Source of the DNA: Norana najaformis | Lineage: Eukaryota > Annelida > Clitellata > Crassiclitellata > Hormogastridae | Direction of reading: 5' to 3' | Assembly (NCBI GenBank): GCA_964023275.1 | Contig: OZ029918.1 | Location: 36,107,063-36,171,062, forward strand | Length of the DNA: 64,000 nucleotides | Part shown: in pieces, positions 32,236 to 43,726 of the stretch | Layout of the letters: the number at the start of each line of letters is the position of its first letter | How positions within the stretch are numbered: the first letter of the stretch is position 1 | Program-made: the position numbers and the translations under genes | Notes under the pieces: model-generated | The model's database searches: none | Seen by the model: only the letters and a program-made list of their open reading frames with translations | Told to the model about the DNA's origin: nothing

Positions 32236-33811
32236 TCTAAAATCTTTGGTGATACTATTAGCAGAAGTGAATCCAGAGGACCAATCCGACCACGGCCCCA
32301 TTTAAGCTTAATGTAGGACAGGCCATTGAGTTTCTCCTTTTCATAGTATAGGCTTCTTGATCCGCCAATGACTATTAATAATTTCGTTTTCCCAAACTCT
32401 AATTTCATGTTTTTACACAGAATTGACTACCTCTCACATAAAGAATGGTCGAATCCAACAGTGTTATCTGGGCTCAGTTGGCTGACCTATATTGCACCCT
32501 TACTCATGTCACGGTGTGTTCAGAGGAATGATCTTCGTGCAGTGGAGTCGCATTAAATATGTACTTATTAAAAGCTTAAAAGCAATATTAAAACAAAAAG
32601 TGTTTAATGCAAACAATTCAATAATTATAATTTATTATTTTACTTACTCACTTCTGGGAAGTGGACGCGTGTAAGCAGATTCCCAGCTTTATTCAAAGTC
32701 AGTGAAATTCTACTTTATCATAACTCGGTGAAAGGCGGCGTCCATTTTGTCTGAAGCCTTTACATTTAAAAAACCTTAGTTTTAAATCTAAAAAGCATAC
32801 TTCGAAATCAAACACATCTGTCCGTACTTATTTAAAGTGAGTTATATATTTTGAACTTTTCCAGGTATTGATAATTACTGAAAATTGTATGTTGATGAAA
32901 TTATGCGTTTAGCCGCCATTTTCTTTATGTATTGATATGTTCTGTGCGACCCTTGCCTAATTTCCGTAGGTCTTTGCTGATAGCGTCTGCGATTTTCCAC
33001 ACGTTACTCAACGTGTAATCGCGCGACATCATCTGTCTTTTTCAAACGTAGATACAACTTCAAATGTTTGAGACCTTTAGTCGTAAATTGAGACTTTTAT
33101 AGCGCCAGTTTAGAATAATTTTATCTGAGGTAGTATGCTTTGCCTTCCAGCCATTTTTGCAATCGAAAATAAAAGGGGATTCTTAAAAGGGAGACTACAA
33201 AGCACCAAAAAACGACTGAAATGTGTTATATTGATTCCAGCATACTTCAGTTTTTGTGCAGAAACGATAGGAACCGTAAAAACCGGAAGGGCCTCGTGAT
33301 ATTGTATTTTAGCCTACCTGCCAGATCTGCTTGTTCCTCTGCTCCGGACTTCCACAAATCAGGTTTACGGTTATGTCATGAGTCATGATTGGTAAAGCAT
33401 TAGTAAAAAAGCTAATGCATGGATGTCAGCTTCCACAAATCAGCTGGAATGAACTTTGCCATGGTTATGTTTTTCTCAAGTGAACTAGTCTCTTTGGTTA
33501 TCTTTTCACAAGTTGCTTAAATTATTTCCACTGAACTTATAGGCACAGCAAAAGATTCCTGTCGTTTGATTTTCTGTATCAAATAAGGGGTGAATTTTAT
33601 CTGTTGCTGGTTAGTGCGAATTCTACATGTAATGTTGAGCTGTCTGCAGTGTTGATGTTATGTCTTTTAAAGTAATCTTTTCTCTCGGGAATTTTTCCTG
33701 GAAAAAAATTATGCTATAATTATCTCTAAATAAGTTTTTATACTATATACTATGTAAGCTGTTTATTTTGTAGTCACAAAATGTAGTGTTTTATTTCTTG
33801 TATGGTTGTAG

Positions 33812-34827
33812 GTTATCGTGCCACATCTAAAATGGTGTTAAAAGCCGATCAGGTTCGAGTGAAGGCCTTGCTGGCGGAAACAATAACTCTGCTGTGTAAA
33901 AACGGTCTTCACTTTAAGGCCAAGTTCTCCATACAGGCACTGATTGGAATTACTCTGGATGAGGAAGATGTCTTTCTAGTCAACATCAACGAAACCATCG
34001 AATCAAAAGACTCTGTGCCTGACGACAACGAAGACAATAGCTCGTTCGAACAGCAGCCTCTGGCTGGAAAGCGGTTACGAGGCACCGGGACTAGAGCCGC
34101 GTCTGGACCTTCACCCAGTCCTGCATCACCCAGTGTAAAATCTCTCGGGGGAAACTCGAGCATTCCAAAAATTCCTTCAAACTCGCAGACTCGATCAACA
34201 CGCGTTAGCCGTCAAACATCTCCGCATTCTGTTGCTGCTACTCGGTCGTCTGAGGTCGTCGCTGGTAAACAACCTGTTGAGACTTCCATTGCCGCCAACG
34301 TAGGAGTCTTTGGCAGTGCTAACGATTCCATAGCAGAACTGGCAAGTGATTCTCTCCCAGCTGCAAGTCTGGGCCTGCCGGACAGTGGTGGCGGTGTCAC
34401 ATTTCCAGCCATCTCCATCAAAAATGACTCGCAGTCGAACGACACCAGCTACGACGACAGCAAGCCACTACCTGAAGAATCTGACCTTCCAGAAGAACCC
34501 TCAAGCAAGCGAATTCGATTACAAACCTCTGACAGCCGACTCGAACCATCGGTTGCGACACCCTCTTCCAGTGAAGTCAACGCGAATTTTACCTCATCTG
34601 GTGAACCTACAAAATCTGAACCTGCTGATGTAATTGAAATAAAGGAAGAGTCATATTCAGACAGCGAGAGCCAGCTACCAAATTACTCAGCATACGGCGA
34701 CTATAATGCGGCAGTATATGGTGGTGCTAATCCAGACATGACGCATGCCTTCGGTGAAACCTCCATGTTCCAGGCAGGCAGCGGCTTTTTCGTTCAGCCA
34801 TCTGGTGAAGGCGAACAAACGTCAGAA
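33812..34827 (+). CDS. Common 5' coding exon: unrecognised conserved-looking N-terminal module plus disordered Ser/Pro region
   Basis: ATG at 33832 (AAAATGG context) follows a 3' splice site TTGTAG|GTTATC, so an upstream leader exon is expected. 332 codons to the donor GAA|GTAAGTA. Residues about 1-57 look folded and amphipathic: [20 protein letters not shown], then [21 protein letters not shown] do not recognise this as BTB, SAM, BEN, KRAB or ZAD. The rest is Ser/Pro/Thr-rich, with basic patches GKRLRG and SSKRIRL (NLS-like), a SUMO consensus IKEE near K271 and a second IKND, and an acidic segment SYSDSESQ. The C-terminal end is Tyr/Gly-rich. Reading through the donor adds [10 protein letters not shown] and a stop, so intron retention would give a finger-less protein. 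The six codons before the ATG are also open. Confidence 0.85.
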
Positions 34828-37800
34828 GTAAGTACCATAGTTTGTTTGGTTATCTCTTAGTTGCTTTTGGTACGTTAGCACCTGTCCGAGTTAACCAGTG
34901 TTGAAAATTTTCTAGCAAAAGTTGTTTCTAAATTACAGTAAGGGTTGAGTCAAGATATTTCTATAATTTTGTCATGAAAACTCAATTCGAAATCAAGAAA
35001 TTTCACTAACTTTATCATGAAAAATCTAAATCATGTTGATTGCGTTGAAGAGCAAGTGTGGGCAGTGTGTGCTAAAGTGTCAAAGTTTTATAAGATCTGA
35101 ACACTGAAAGAGTTTTTCTAAAATTAAACAATAATTGCTAATTAATTACAGAAAATTTTTAGAACAGTATGAAAATTAAATTAGATTAAATGATAGGTCA
35201 TATATAATTTTCAAATTGGTTAATTCAAGGTGCTAGAAATTGCCTGGTAAGTGCTAGTAAATCTTGCAGAATTAATTACTTAGAGCCATTTGCACCAAAG
35301 TTGAAATAATCCATCTACAGTCAAAATAAATCCAGTCTGAGACATTCAACTTCTGACCAATTGGTAAGAGCCCTTATTTTGTTGGCACTGAAATATACGG
35401 TATCATTTTATAATTGCTAGAGTTTATCTCAGATCATACCAGAAATGCACGCTTTAAAAGATGCTGAAACTTGTGCATGGGCGATGAACAATCGTGCTTT
35501 AAGATTTCTACAATAGTGGTGCAGACAGAGAGAAATTAAATTGAGATTTGTTTTTTAATGCAGTTTGCTTGCAGCCTGAAAAGAATATTGCATTCCAGTT
35601 GCAAATCTGCCAGTCGTGGGATGTGAATCAGTGCTTGATAATATTTTCACATATAAGTGCGTGTAATTTATGCTAGCCAAGATCTTTTGCATGGCACAAG
35701 CAACTGCACAGGATGCATTGCATTTTACCCACAACCGGATTGCTTGTGAAATTTGTGCAATTATTGATTGATTCGATTCATTTTTCCCTGATCAAGTCTG
35801 TTGTATCGATTTTGGTTCCACTGGCTCTTTGTGAAAAATTGACATTTAGAAATGTAGAAGCTCACAACTGAAGGCAGTTTTTAGAGTTTCAATGAACAGA
35901 TTAGTAAGATAAGATCTTACAAAGATTTATTTATTACATGAAACTGTTCAAAATATTGTGGAGCACAAGGGACTGCATGTCTACGGAGCAATTTGCTTCA
36001 TGCAATCCTTGTGCATTCATTTGAAGTTGACTGTTATCTTGCCAACAATGTCTGGTCCAACTGGCCTCCAGATGTGTATTGTGTGCCGGCTTTGTTGTGA
36101 CGTGTAGAATGATTCAGTTAAGAACGCTTATGGTTTTGAGTTGATAGCTCAGCTTGCTAGAATAGAACTCTCAACTTACTTCTATCAGGTTGCAAACTCT
36201 GTCTTGACTTCCAAGACAGAATTTACCGCTTAAATCTCGGCATATGATTATCCCAGTAACAGTTCCTAAGAGCTCCTGAGGTCTCTTTATTTAGAAGAAA
36301 GTGGATCGTTTCTAACTGCTGTCGCTTGGATTAGGCGGTGACGTGGGGGAAGTCGTTAGATTAGGGATTAGGTTGAAACTGTCAGTGTACGAAATTGTGC
36401 ATCGCATCCTGTGCGCAAAGTGAGTTTGGTGACGGAATTCGGAAGAGTGCTGCGGACAGATGGTTTCTTTCGCACGACTCACTGTAAGTCAAATGTTGTT
36501 TTCATAATTATAATTCATAAATGTAAATAAAGATAATTAATACTAATGATGATAATCTAATAATAATAATAATATTACTAATGATAACAACAACAATAAT
36601 AAAAAAGTGAGGTAGAGTAATTGCATATTTACTGCACTCCTTTGTCAACTTTAATGCTAATTTCCTGCTAACAGAGGCCTTGCCATTTCTTGCACTTTAA
36701 ATCCCAGCGTTTAATTATTTTGACTACAGTTGGCTTATAATTGGTGTATGCATGCATGTATGTATGTATCCAAGCACTTGTAATATGCTGGGATAGCCAT
36801 ACCTTGTGCATTTACATGCCGAGGCACAACATGTGACAATTCTTAGATATAAAACGATGTATACTGATTGAAATGTGATTTATTATCATGTCTAGGGCAT
36901 CCTAAGGGTGGCTATTTTAAGGCATTACATCTTATAGATGATATGTGATGTAAATTTGGAACCACCTACCTTGACGTCAGTACCATTTACTATGATGTGA
37001 CCAGAAGTGGTAAATTACCTTTATTACGGTGTGGCCAGCAGTGGTAATTTACGTTTTACTGTGGCGTCGCAATTCAAAGGTTAAAGTGAGGTTCAGACAT
37101 TACAGCAACAATCTGAGTATTGGGCAACCTTTCTTTTGAGGTATGCGACTTGACAGTGGGCTGTCAATTTTACAAAATGCATTGATTTTGAACCCTGGTT
37201 GCAGAAGTTATATGCAACTGCTTTGTCTACCTGCCACCGTGTCATCCTCATAATAGTAATTTTGTTTGTATCTGAGGTGTTAGTGATCCAACAGAATGTG
37301 AAGAATTATTTTGGAAGTATTGTTATTATTACACTAGTTTTTACAGCTATATTTTATTTTATGCAAGATGCACTGAAGGATGAATTGGACACACAGACAT
37401 AATGTTGCGCTTTGATGTGGGAGTTGTATAGATTTGTATTATATATGCATGACTTCTGCACTCTTCGTAAGCTTTTTTAATGCTTACAGAATTGCCTTTA
37501 AAGGCAAAAATTGGATGCAGGTTAAAGTAACACATACACAGTATAGCTGTCTTTTTCATATTTGCTCAGTTCAGTCGTAATGAAAATCCTTAGGTTGTTG
37601 TGAAAGTTTTATAGCTGGATGCCTTCATGTTTAGCAGATTGCTTTTTGCTCTTGTGAGATGTGGGGAGGGAAAATGGAGGATGCCCTCATGTTTAGCAGA
37701 TTGCTTTTTTGCTCTTGTGAGATAATGTTTAGCAGATTGCTTTTTGCTCTTGTGAAATGTGGGCTGGGAGGTGGAGGATGCCCTCGGGTTTTGCAGGCTG

Positions 37801-40800
37801 CTTTTGGCTGTTGTGAGATGTGGTGAGGGAAAAATGGAGGATTCCTTTATGTTTAGCAGATTGCTTTTTGCTCTTGTGAGATCATGTTTAGCAGATTGCT
37901 TTTTGCTGTTGTGAGATGTGAGGAGGGGAAATGGTGAACTGATAAACTGAGGTGGTAGAAGTTGTGATAAAAATATTCTATGAAGCAAGAGTGATCTTGG
38001 AGTTTAATTCTGAAACCTGAACTGATATGGAAATATCTGTCAAACAGGTATGTTCAGTTAATGTAGGCATGAGCATTTATTGCTCGTCCCAGAAAAACAC
38101 TTATCCTAAGAGACATGATCCTGATTTTGAAAGACTTCAGCCCTAAAGCAAATGCCTGATATCAGTGTCAAAATGTGTAGTCTACTTTTCCTTCCAAGTT
38201 GATGGGCTAGAACGTCAAATTGGGATATAACCCCAGACACAAGCTGAAAGACTGATGCCTGAAGAGTTATGGTCATGGTGGTTCTTAATGTAGCAGTGCA
38301 TATTTGCCCTTTTGAGTTGACCTTTGCACTTGATGGTTGCGTGAGTCTGATTGCTATGAACGAAGAACTGTTGTATTTTATGTGATTACGGAGCATGGCT
38401 TGAATGTTTGTAGCTGTGTCTATTGACAGTGAAGCACTGCTACTGTGGTCAACAGGCAGACAGTCGTGTGACTGTAGGCCACAGTTTTTGTGCTTGATCA
38501 TCAAGCATATGTGTGTGAGTCCTTGGGTTACAGCAGTGTCTGCTGATGTAAGAATTAACTGTTGAGATGGTACCAGTTGGGAAGGTAGAGGGATTCTTAG
38601 TTGATAGTTATGTAATCTGTACTTCAGATTTCTAATGTATGTAGTTAATCATTACTGTTAATCATTACTGTTAATCATTAATGTTAATCATTACTGTTTA
38701 GATATATAGATCTACAATGGGCAGATATGCCGGTACTTGAGTGAGGGTTCAGATTTACAGCTGTGCAGCTTCCATAGATTTATGGAAGCCGTAAAGTTTG
38801 CACTGGTTTATTTCTGTGGTTTGTAGCGGAAGTTTAGCGTATGTTTGAAATATGTGGAGCTTGTAATAAATGTGCTCTTACTCTTTCCACAGAAAAACAT
38901 TCCACCTAAAATGCTAGTGTTTCCTGGTGAATGGAGTGTCAAACTGTTTATTAGTTTCAAGCGATTTATCTTTCTGCTTACCTGTAAATGGCACACCATA
39001 TTGAACATTGGTTTAATCTATCAGCACAATCTTACACGATGTGTTATTTATTCACAGTTTTGAGCATGAGCTGCTTAAATTGTGGCAATGTCTCGGAGCA
39101 AATTCTGATGATTATAGCTGTATTCGTGATAAAATATTATGTAGCTGTATTCGTGATGATTTAAACTGCTGGCCTGAGCCCTTAAGGCAGTGTTTGACCT
39201 ATATCTCTCTACTGTTTTGGTCCTTATGGCTATTGATCAGCCATATGGGCTTCTCCAACCCTTTTGGGATCATCATTACAGCCCACAGCTTTCGACTTTA
39301 GTCTTTTTTGTGTGGACATTACCGTGTGTGATTCACTCAAAGAAGTACGGTCTTTCTGATACAACTGTTTCAGCAACTGGTGTGGTTACCGTCCTTGCTC
39401 TGTTTTCCATGCTGCTGCTGTTGTGAGACTTGCATGGAAGTTACGTATACCAAATCTCTTGTTCAAGGCCTTTGAGATTGTCCGTGTCCTGCAAACGTTG
39501 AGCAGTGAAGGCATTGTGTACAGTTTAAACTGCTTTTGCCTTGCATTCAGCTCAGTGCTTGAGAGTAGCGCTCCAACCTGAGCTTCCAAATCCAGCATCG
39601 ATTGAACTGGCTGACATTGATTCCTTTGGAATTTCTCTGGTGTACTGGGTGGCACTTTCAAAATTCTCCCAAGTACAGTAGAAGTCAGAAAGGCAAATCA
39701 AGAATAACGATGATCTGCTTTTTTCATTTTTGTTTATGCTTGTCAACACACGCAGCTTAACGGTTAAGTGGATCGTGGGCGAATTGTGTTGCAGTGGTGG
39801 AATGTACCAGCTGTTGGCACATTGCAACCGTCTTCACAGTCTCAGAATCTTCATGCAAGGACTCATGGCACTTTCAAGTGTCCGGAATGTGGGGAGAAGT
39901 TCACTTGGAGGAAAAACCTTTTGCAACATAAGAACATAAAGCACGGACGTCGGCTGCACCCATTTCACTGTCAGTTTTGCACAAAAGGTTTTTGGAAACA
40001 GCACGACTTGCGTGGGCACTTGGCCAGCAAGCATCACATGCAGAAGGACTTTCGATGTTGGATTTGTGGTCGCGAATATGCATATAAGTCTCGCCTCAAA
40101 GTACATTTACATATCTGTCACAATATTGGCGAATAATTCTAGTGAATAAGGAAAATTTAACCAGATGACTACTTTGAACATTAAGTGATGAATGAGTAAT
40201 TTTGACGAATCTTGAATGAGGGTTGTTGGAATTAATGAATTTCAAGCATGCAGATGATCACAGAATTTTGGATAGACTAGAGACTCCATATTCAGCCACA
40301 GTGATATTAAGATAGTAAACTACAAATTCAATGTTTTGCAAGTGGCAGAGATTAAGACATGACTGTGCATTATATAAACTCGGCTTTCTTAAAATTAGGA
40401 CGATTGGATGTGATAGTAAATGCCATAATTGAAATTAAAATGTGTGTTAGGTTGTCAAAAAGTTAGAGCTGAATTTATTGAAATTTTTCTGGTCTGTGTT
40501 GTTATCTGGTAAATGTCAACTTGGTCATGGCACTGCTATACAAAATCGGAGAAGTGTGACAATCAGAGGCTGTTGTGAACAGATACACTACCACATTGAC
40601 ATTAAAGTGCACACTGTTTTGCAACCACAACCTTTGACCTGCTATGATAATAAGCACTGTTAATCATTTGCCTGTTCAGCCTTTTCACAATGCAGCTTAT
40701 GTATATAGGGTATGCATATTTGCTAGTTCTCCCCGGAACATATTTCATATTACACCGGCTATGACGTGCGAGGCTTCTGTATCAGTGATCTGCTTATTCC

Positions 40801-43657
40801 ATTTTGTTTATGCTCGTCCACATACAACTTAACGGTTAAGTGTATCGTGGGCGAATTGTGTTGCAGCGGTGGGACGTACAAGCTGTTCGCACATCGCAGC
40901 CGTCTTCACAGTCTCATCAAAATCTTGGTGCAAGGACTCGCGGCACTTTCGAGTGCCCGGAATGTGGTCAGAAGTTCGCCTGGAGGGAAAATCTTTTGCA
41001 ACATAAGAACATAAAGCACGGACGTCGTCCACACCCTTTTCACTGTCAGTTTTGCGCAAAAGGTTTTTGGAACCAGCGCGACTTGCGTGGCCACTTGGCC
41101 AGCAAGCATCACATGCAGAAGGACTTTCGATGTTGGATTTGTGGTCGCGAGTATTCATATAAAACATACCTCAAAGTACATTTACGTAGCTGTCACGATA
41201 TTGGTGAATGATTCTAGTGGGAAATTTTAGCCAAATGACTGAATCAAACATTCTGCGACGAATGAGTAATTTTATTGAATATTGAATGAGGCTTGTTGGA
41301 ATTACTAGGTTTCAAACATGCAAATGATCGCAGAATTTTGGATAGCTGAGAACCATAGTGATATTATGATAGTAAACTACAAATTCAGTGTTTTGCAAGT
41401 AGCAGAGATTAAGACATGACTGTGCATTGTATAAACTGGGCTTTGTTCAAAATTAGGACGATTGGATGTGATAGTAAATGCCAGAATTGAAATGGAAGTG
41501 TGTTAGGCTGTTAAAAAGTTACAGGGCTGAATTTATTTCAAATTTTTATGGCCTGTGTTGTGATCTGGTAAATATCAACTTGGTCATGGCATTGCTATGC
41601 AAAATCAGAGAACTGTGACAGTCATACACTACCACATTGTCATTAATACATGTGCAACCTGTGTTACAACCACAACCTTTGACCAGCTGTGATAGCGAGT
41701 ACTGGTAGTCAATCAATTGCCGGTTTGACTTTTTCACTATTCATGAGCGGCTGATGTAGGGTGTGCAAATTTGCATGTGTGTGTATCTAGATATTTATGT
41801 TGCTCAAAAGTGTTTAGTGTATAGTTATGTGAATATATGTACATGCAATTCAGAGATTTCACTTACAGCTGAGGAGACTGTATAAATGCTGTGATGCATT
41901 TACACACTCAATAGTCTAGAATCTCCATAATGAACGTTGTCAAATGAATTTTAGATTTTATTGTGTAGATTGGTCATGCTGTGGCAGCAGTGGAGTGTTT
42001 CCTGCTTTGATGAGCGCATAATGACGGCCAATATGTTTGAAATAGTACACTGAGAAGAGGTTTAATGTTCCACTGATGTTGCACCTAGATTTTTACGTGA
42101 TGCTCAATTTATTTGTAAATTACTTCTCTTGTTAGTGTTCCAGTACCTATATATGGCAGTACAATGTGTATTTGTCTCACTGGTATAACTCTCTAATGTT
42201 AACTTAACATCTACAGAACTGCTCCTGGCTGAGCCCCCAGGATTAGAGAGCAGTTTTGAAATGTTTTAAATAAGTTTATGCAACCTGCTTGGCCATCAGG
42301 AGACTCATAAGGCGATTGTTGAAGGTACGATGGATTCGTGTTGTAATGCAGGCTCTGAGAGCCGTATGAAGTACTTGAATTACCGAGGTTGTATTTGAAT
42401 GAGAGTATATTCTGCAGCTAAAGAAAACTTGGAATCCTGCCCCTGACCTACATTCGTGTTATGTTGAAGCGTGTTAAGAGAAGGTCTCATCCATGGCGTA
42501 TTCAGAAGTTTACGAAAGGGGTCAGGTGGTGCCATGCCGTATTTCTTGAGGAACTATCTCTTTTGTTCTTGAGCTTTTGATGACCTTTTAAATTAGTTTC
42601 CCAGTTTTTAGGTGACTAAGTTTCCCAGTTTTTTAATGGCCGTTTTAACATTCCCAGTTTATAGACAACCCTTACCCTAAATCTCTAACCCTGTCTGTTA
42701 CCAATTTGGCAGCCAACCCAAACTCAGTTAGGGCATGAATTGCCCTCTGTGTCTGCCCTAGATATGGGTATGTTATGCTGAGGTAAGGTAGAGTAATCGC
42801 TCGTGTGTTACATGCCTCTTTCAGTCAACTTTAGGTAGGTAATTTGCTACGCAGTTAGTACCCAGTATGAAGAGCATGCTCGCGTTGTGTTGCAGCGGAG
42901 CCAGCGACGTTTCGTCGGCCACCAGCCAAGTTCTTATCGACCGGTGGCAGGGCACGGCCGCGCCGGCTATGACGTGCGGGGCTCCTATGAGTGCCAGAAG
43001 TGTGGCCAGAAGTTCACGTGGATGGCAGCACTGCTGCACCATCAGAACAACAAGCACGGACGGCGGCCCCACCCGTTCCGCTGCCAGATCTGCTCGAAGG
43101 GCTTCTGGAACCAGAGGAGCCTTCGGGGTCACTTGGCCAGCAAGCACCACATGCAGAAGGACTTCCCGTGCCTAATCTGCGGTCGCGAGTATTCCTACAA
43201 GGCTCATCTCGCGGCACACATGCGCACCTGCCACTCTGGCTGCGTGTAGGAGCGTGGGACTCTCTCATCTGAGACGTAGTGATGTTCATGGGCAGATTCT
43301 TGGCTCGCATAGGAGGCGTGATAATGAACTGAGCTTCGTTTGTTATGGTACTAGCATCCGTATTGGAACTGTTACCAAAAGCGAATTTGAAACAGTGGAA
43401 AATTTAAATTGTGCTGGAGCATGCGGTAGTGATACTAGACTGCAATATCTGCTGGTTTAAATTCTGTATACATATTGATGTGTATATATATATATGCTGT
43501 ATGTATACATATTCAAACAGATTTATATACTGATTCTAGGTACATCCCACTTTGTATGTACACATGTATATATACACTTCTGAGGTGTTTCTATAGAAGC
43601 CTGACCTTTATATTATTTATATGGTATGATAATACACAGAACTATTATAAATGTATA

Positions 43658-43726
<69 letters not shown>

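Larger units (their letters stand above)
30876..33811. other. Head-to-head intergenic region
   Basis: Lies between the 5' ends of the minus-strand BAR-RhoGAP gene and the plus-strand zinc-finger locus. It should hold both promoters and at least one non-coding leader exon of the right-hand gene. I see no clear TATA box. CCGGAAG (ETS-like) is at about 33279 and CpG-containing sequence is at 32940-33030 (AATCGCGCGACATCATC). Two LINE ends occupy 31290-32230. Confidence 0.5.
34828..39794 (+). other. First intron of the zinc-finger locus
   Basis: About 5 kb between the common exon and Z1. It contains a duplicated TGACCAGAAGTGGTAAATTA motif (36985-37060), a minisatellite (37600-37935) and a 15-bp repeat (38640-38700). 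I found no further exon with convincing splice sites, although a short shared exon cannot be ruled out. Confidence 0.55.

Noticed and set aside
39041..39661. Open frames of 78-91 codons upstream of Z1 on both strands, as a shared internal exon
   Set aside because: No motif, and all ten finger exons already fit the common exon in phase 0; no paired splice sites.
42867..43272. Alternative-frame ORFs over Z3, Z4 and Z5 (for example 45169-45402, 46781-47227)
   Set aside because: GC-rich zinc-finger exons leave shadow frames open; only the phase-0 frame preserves Cys/His ligands.
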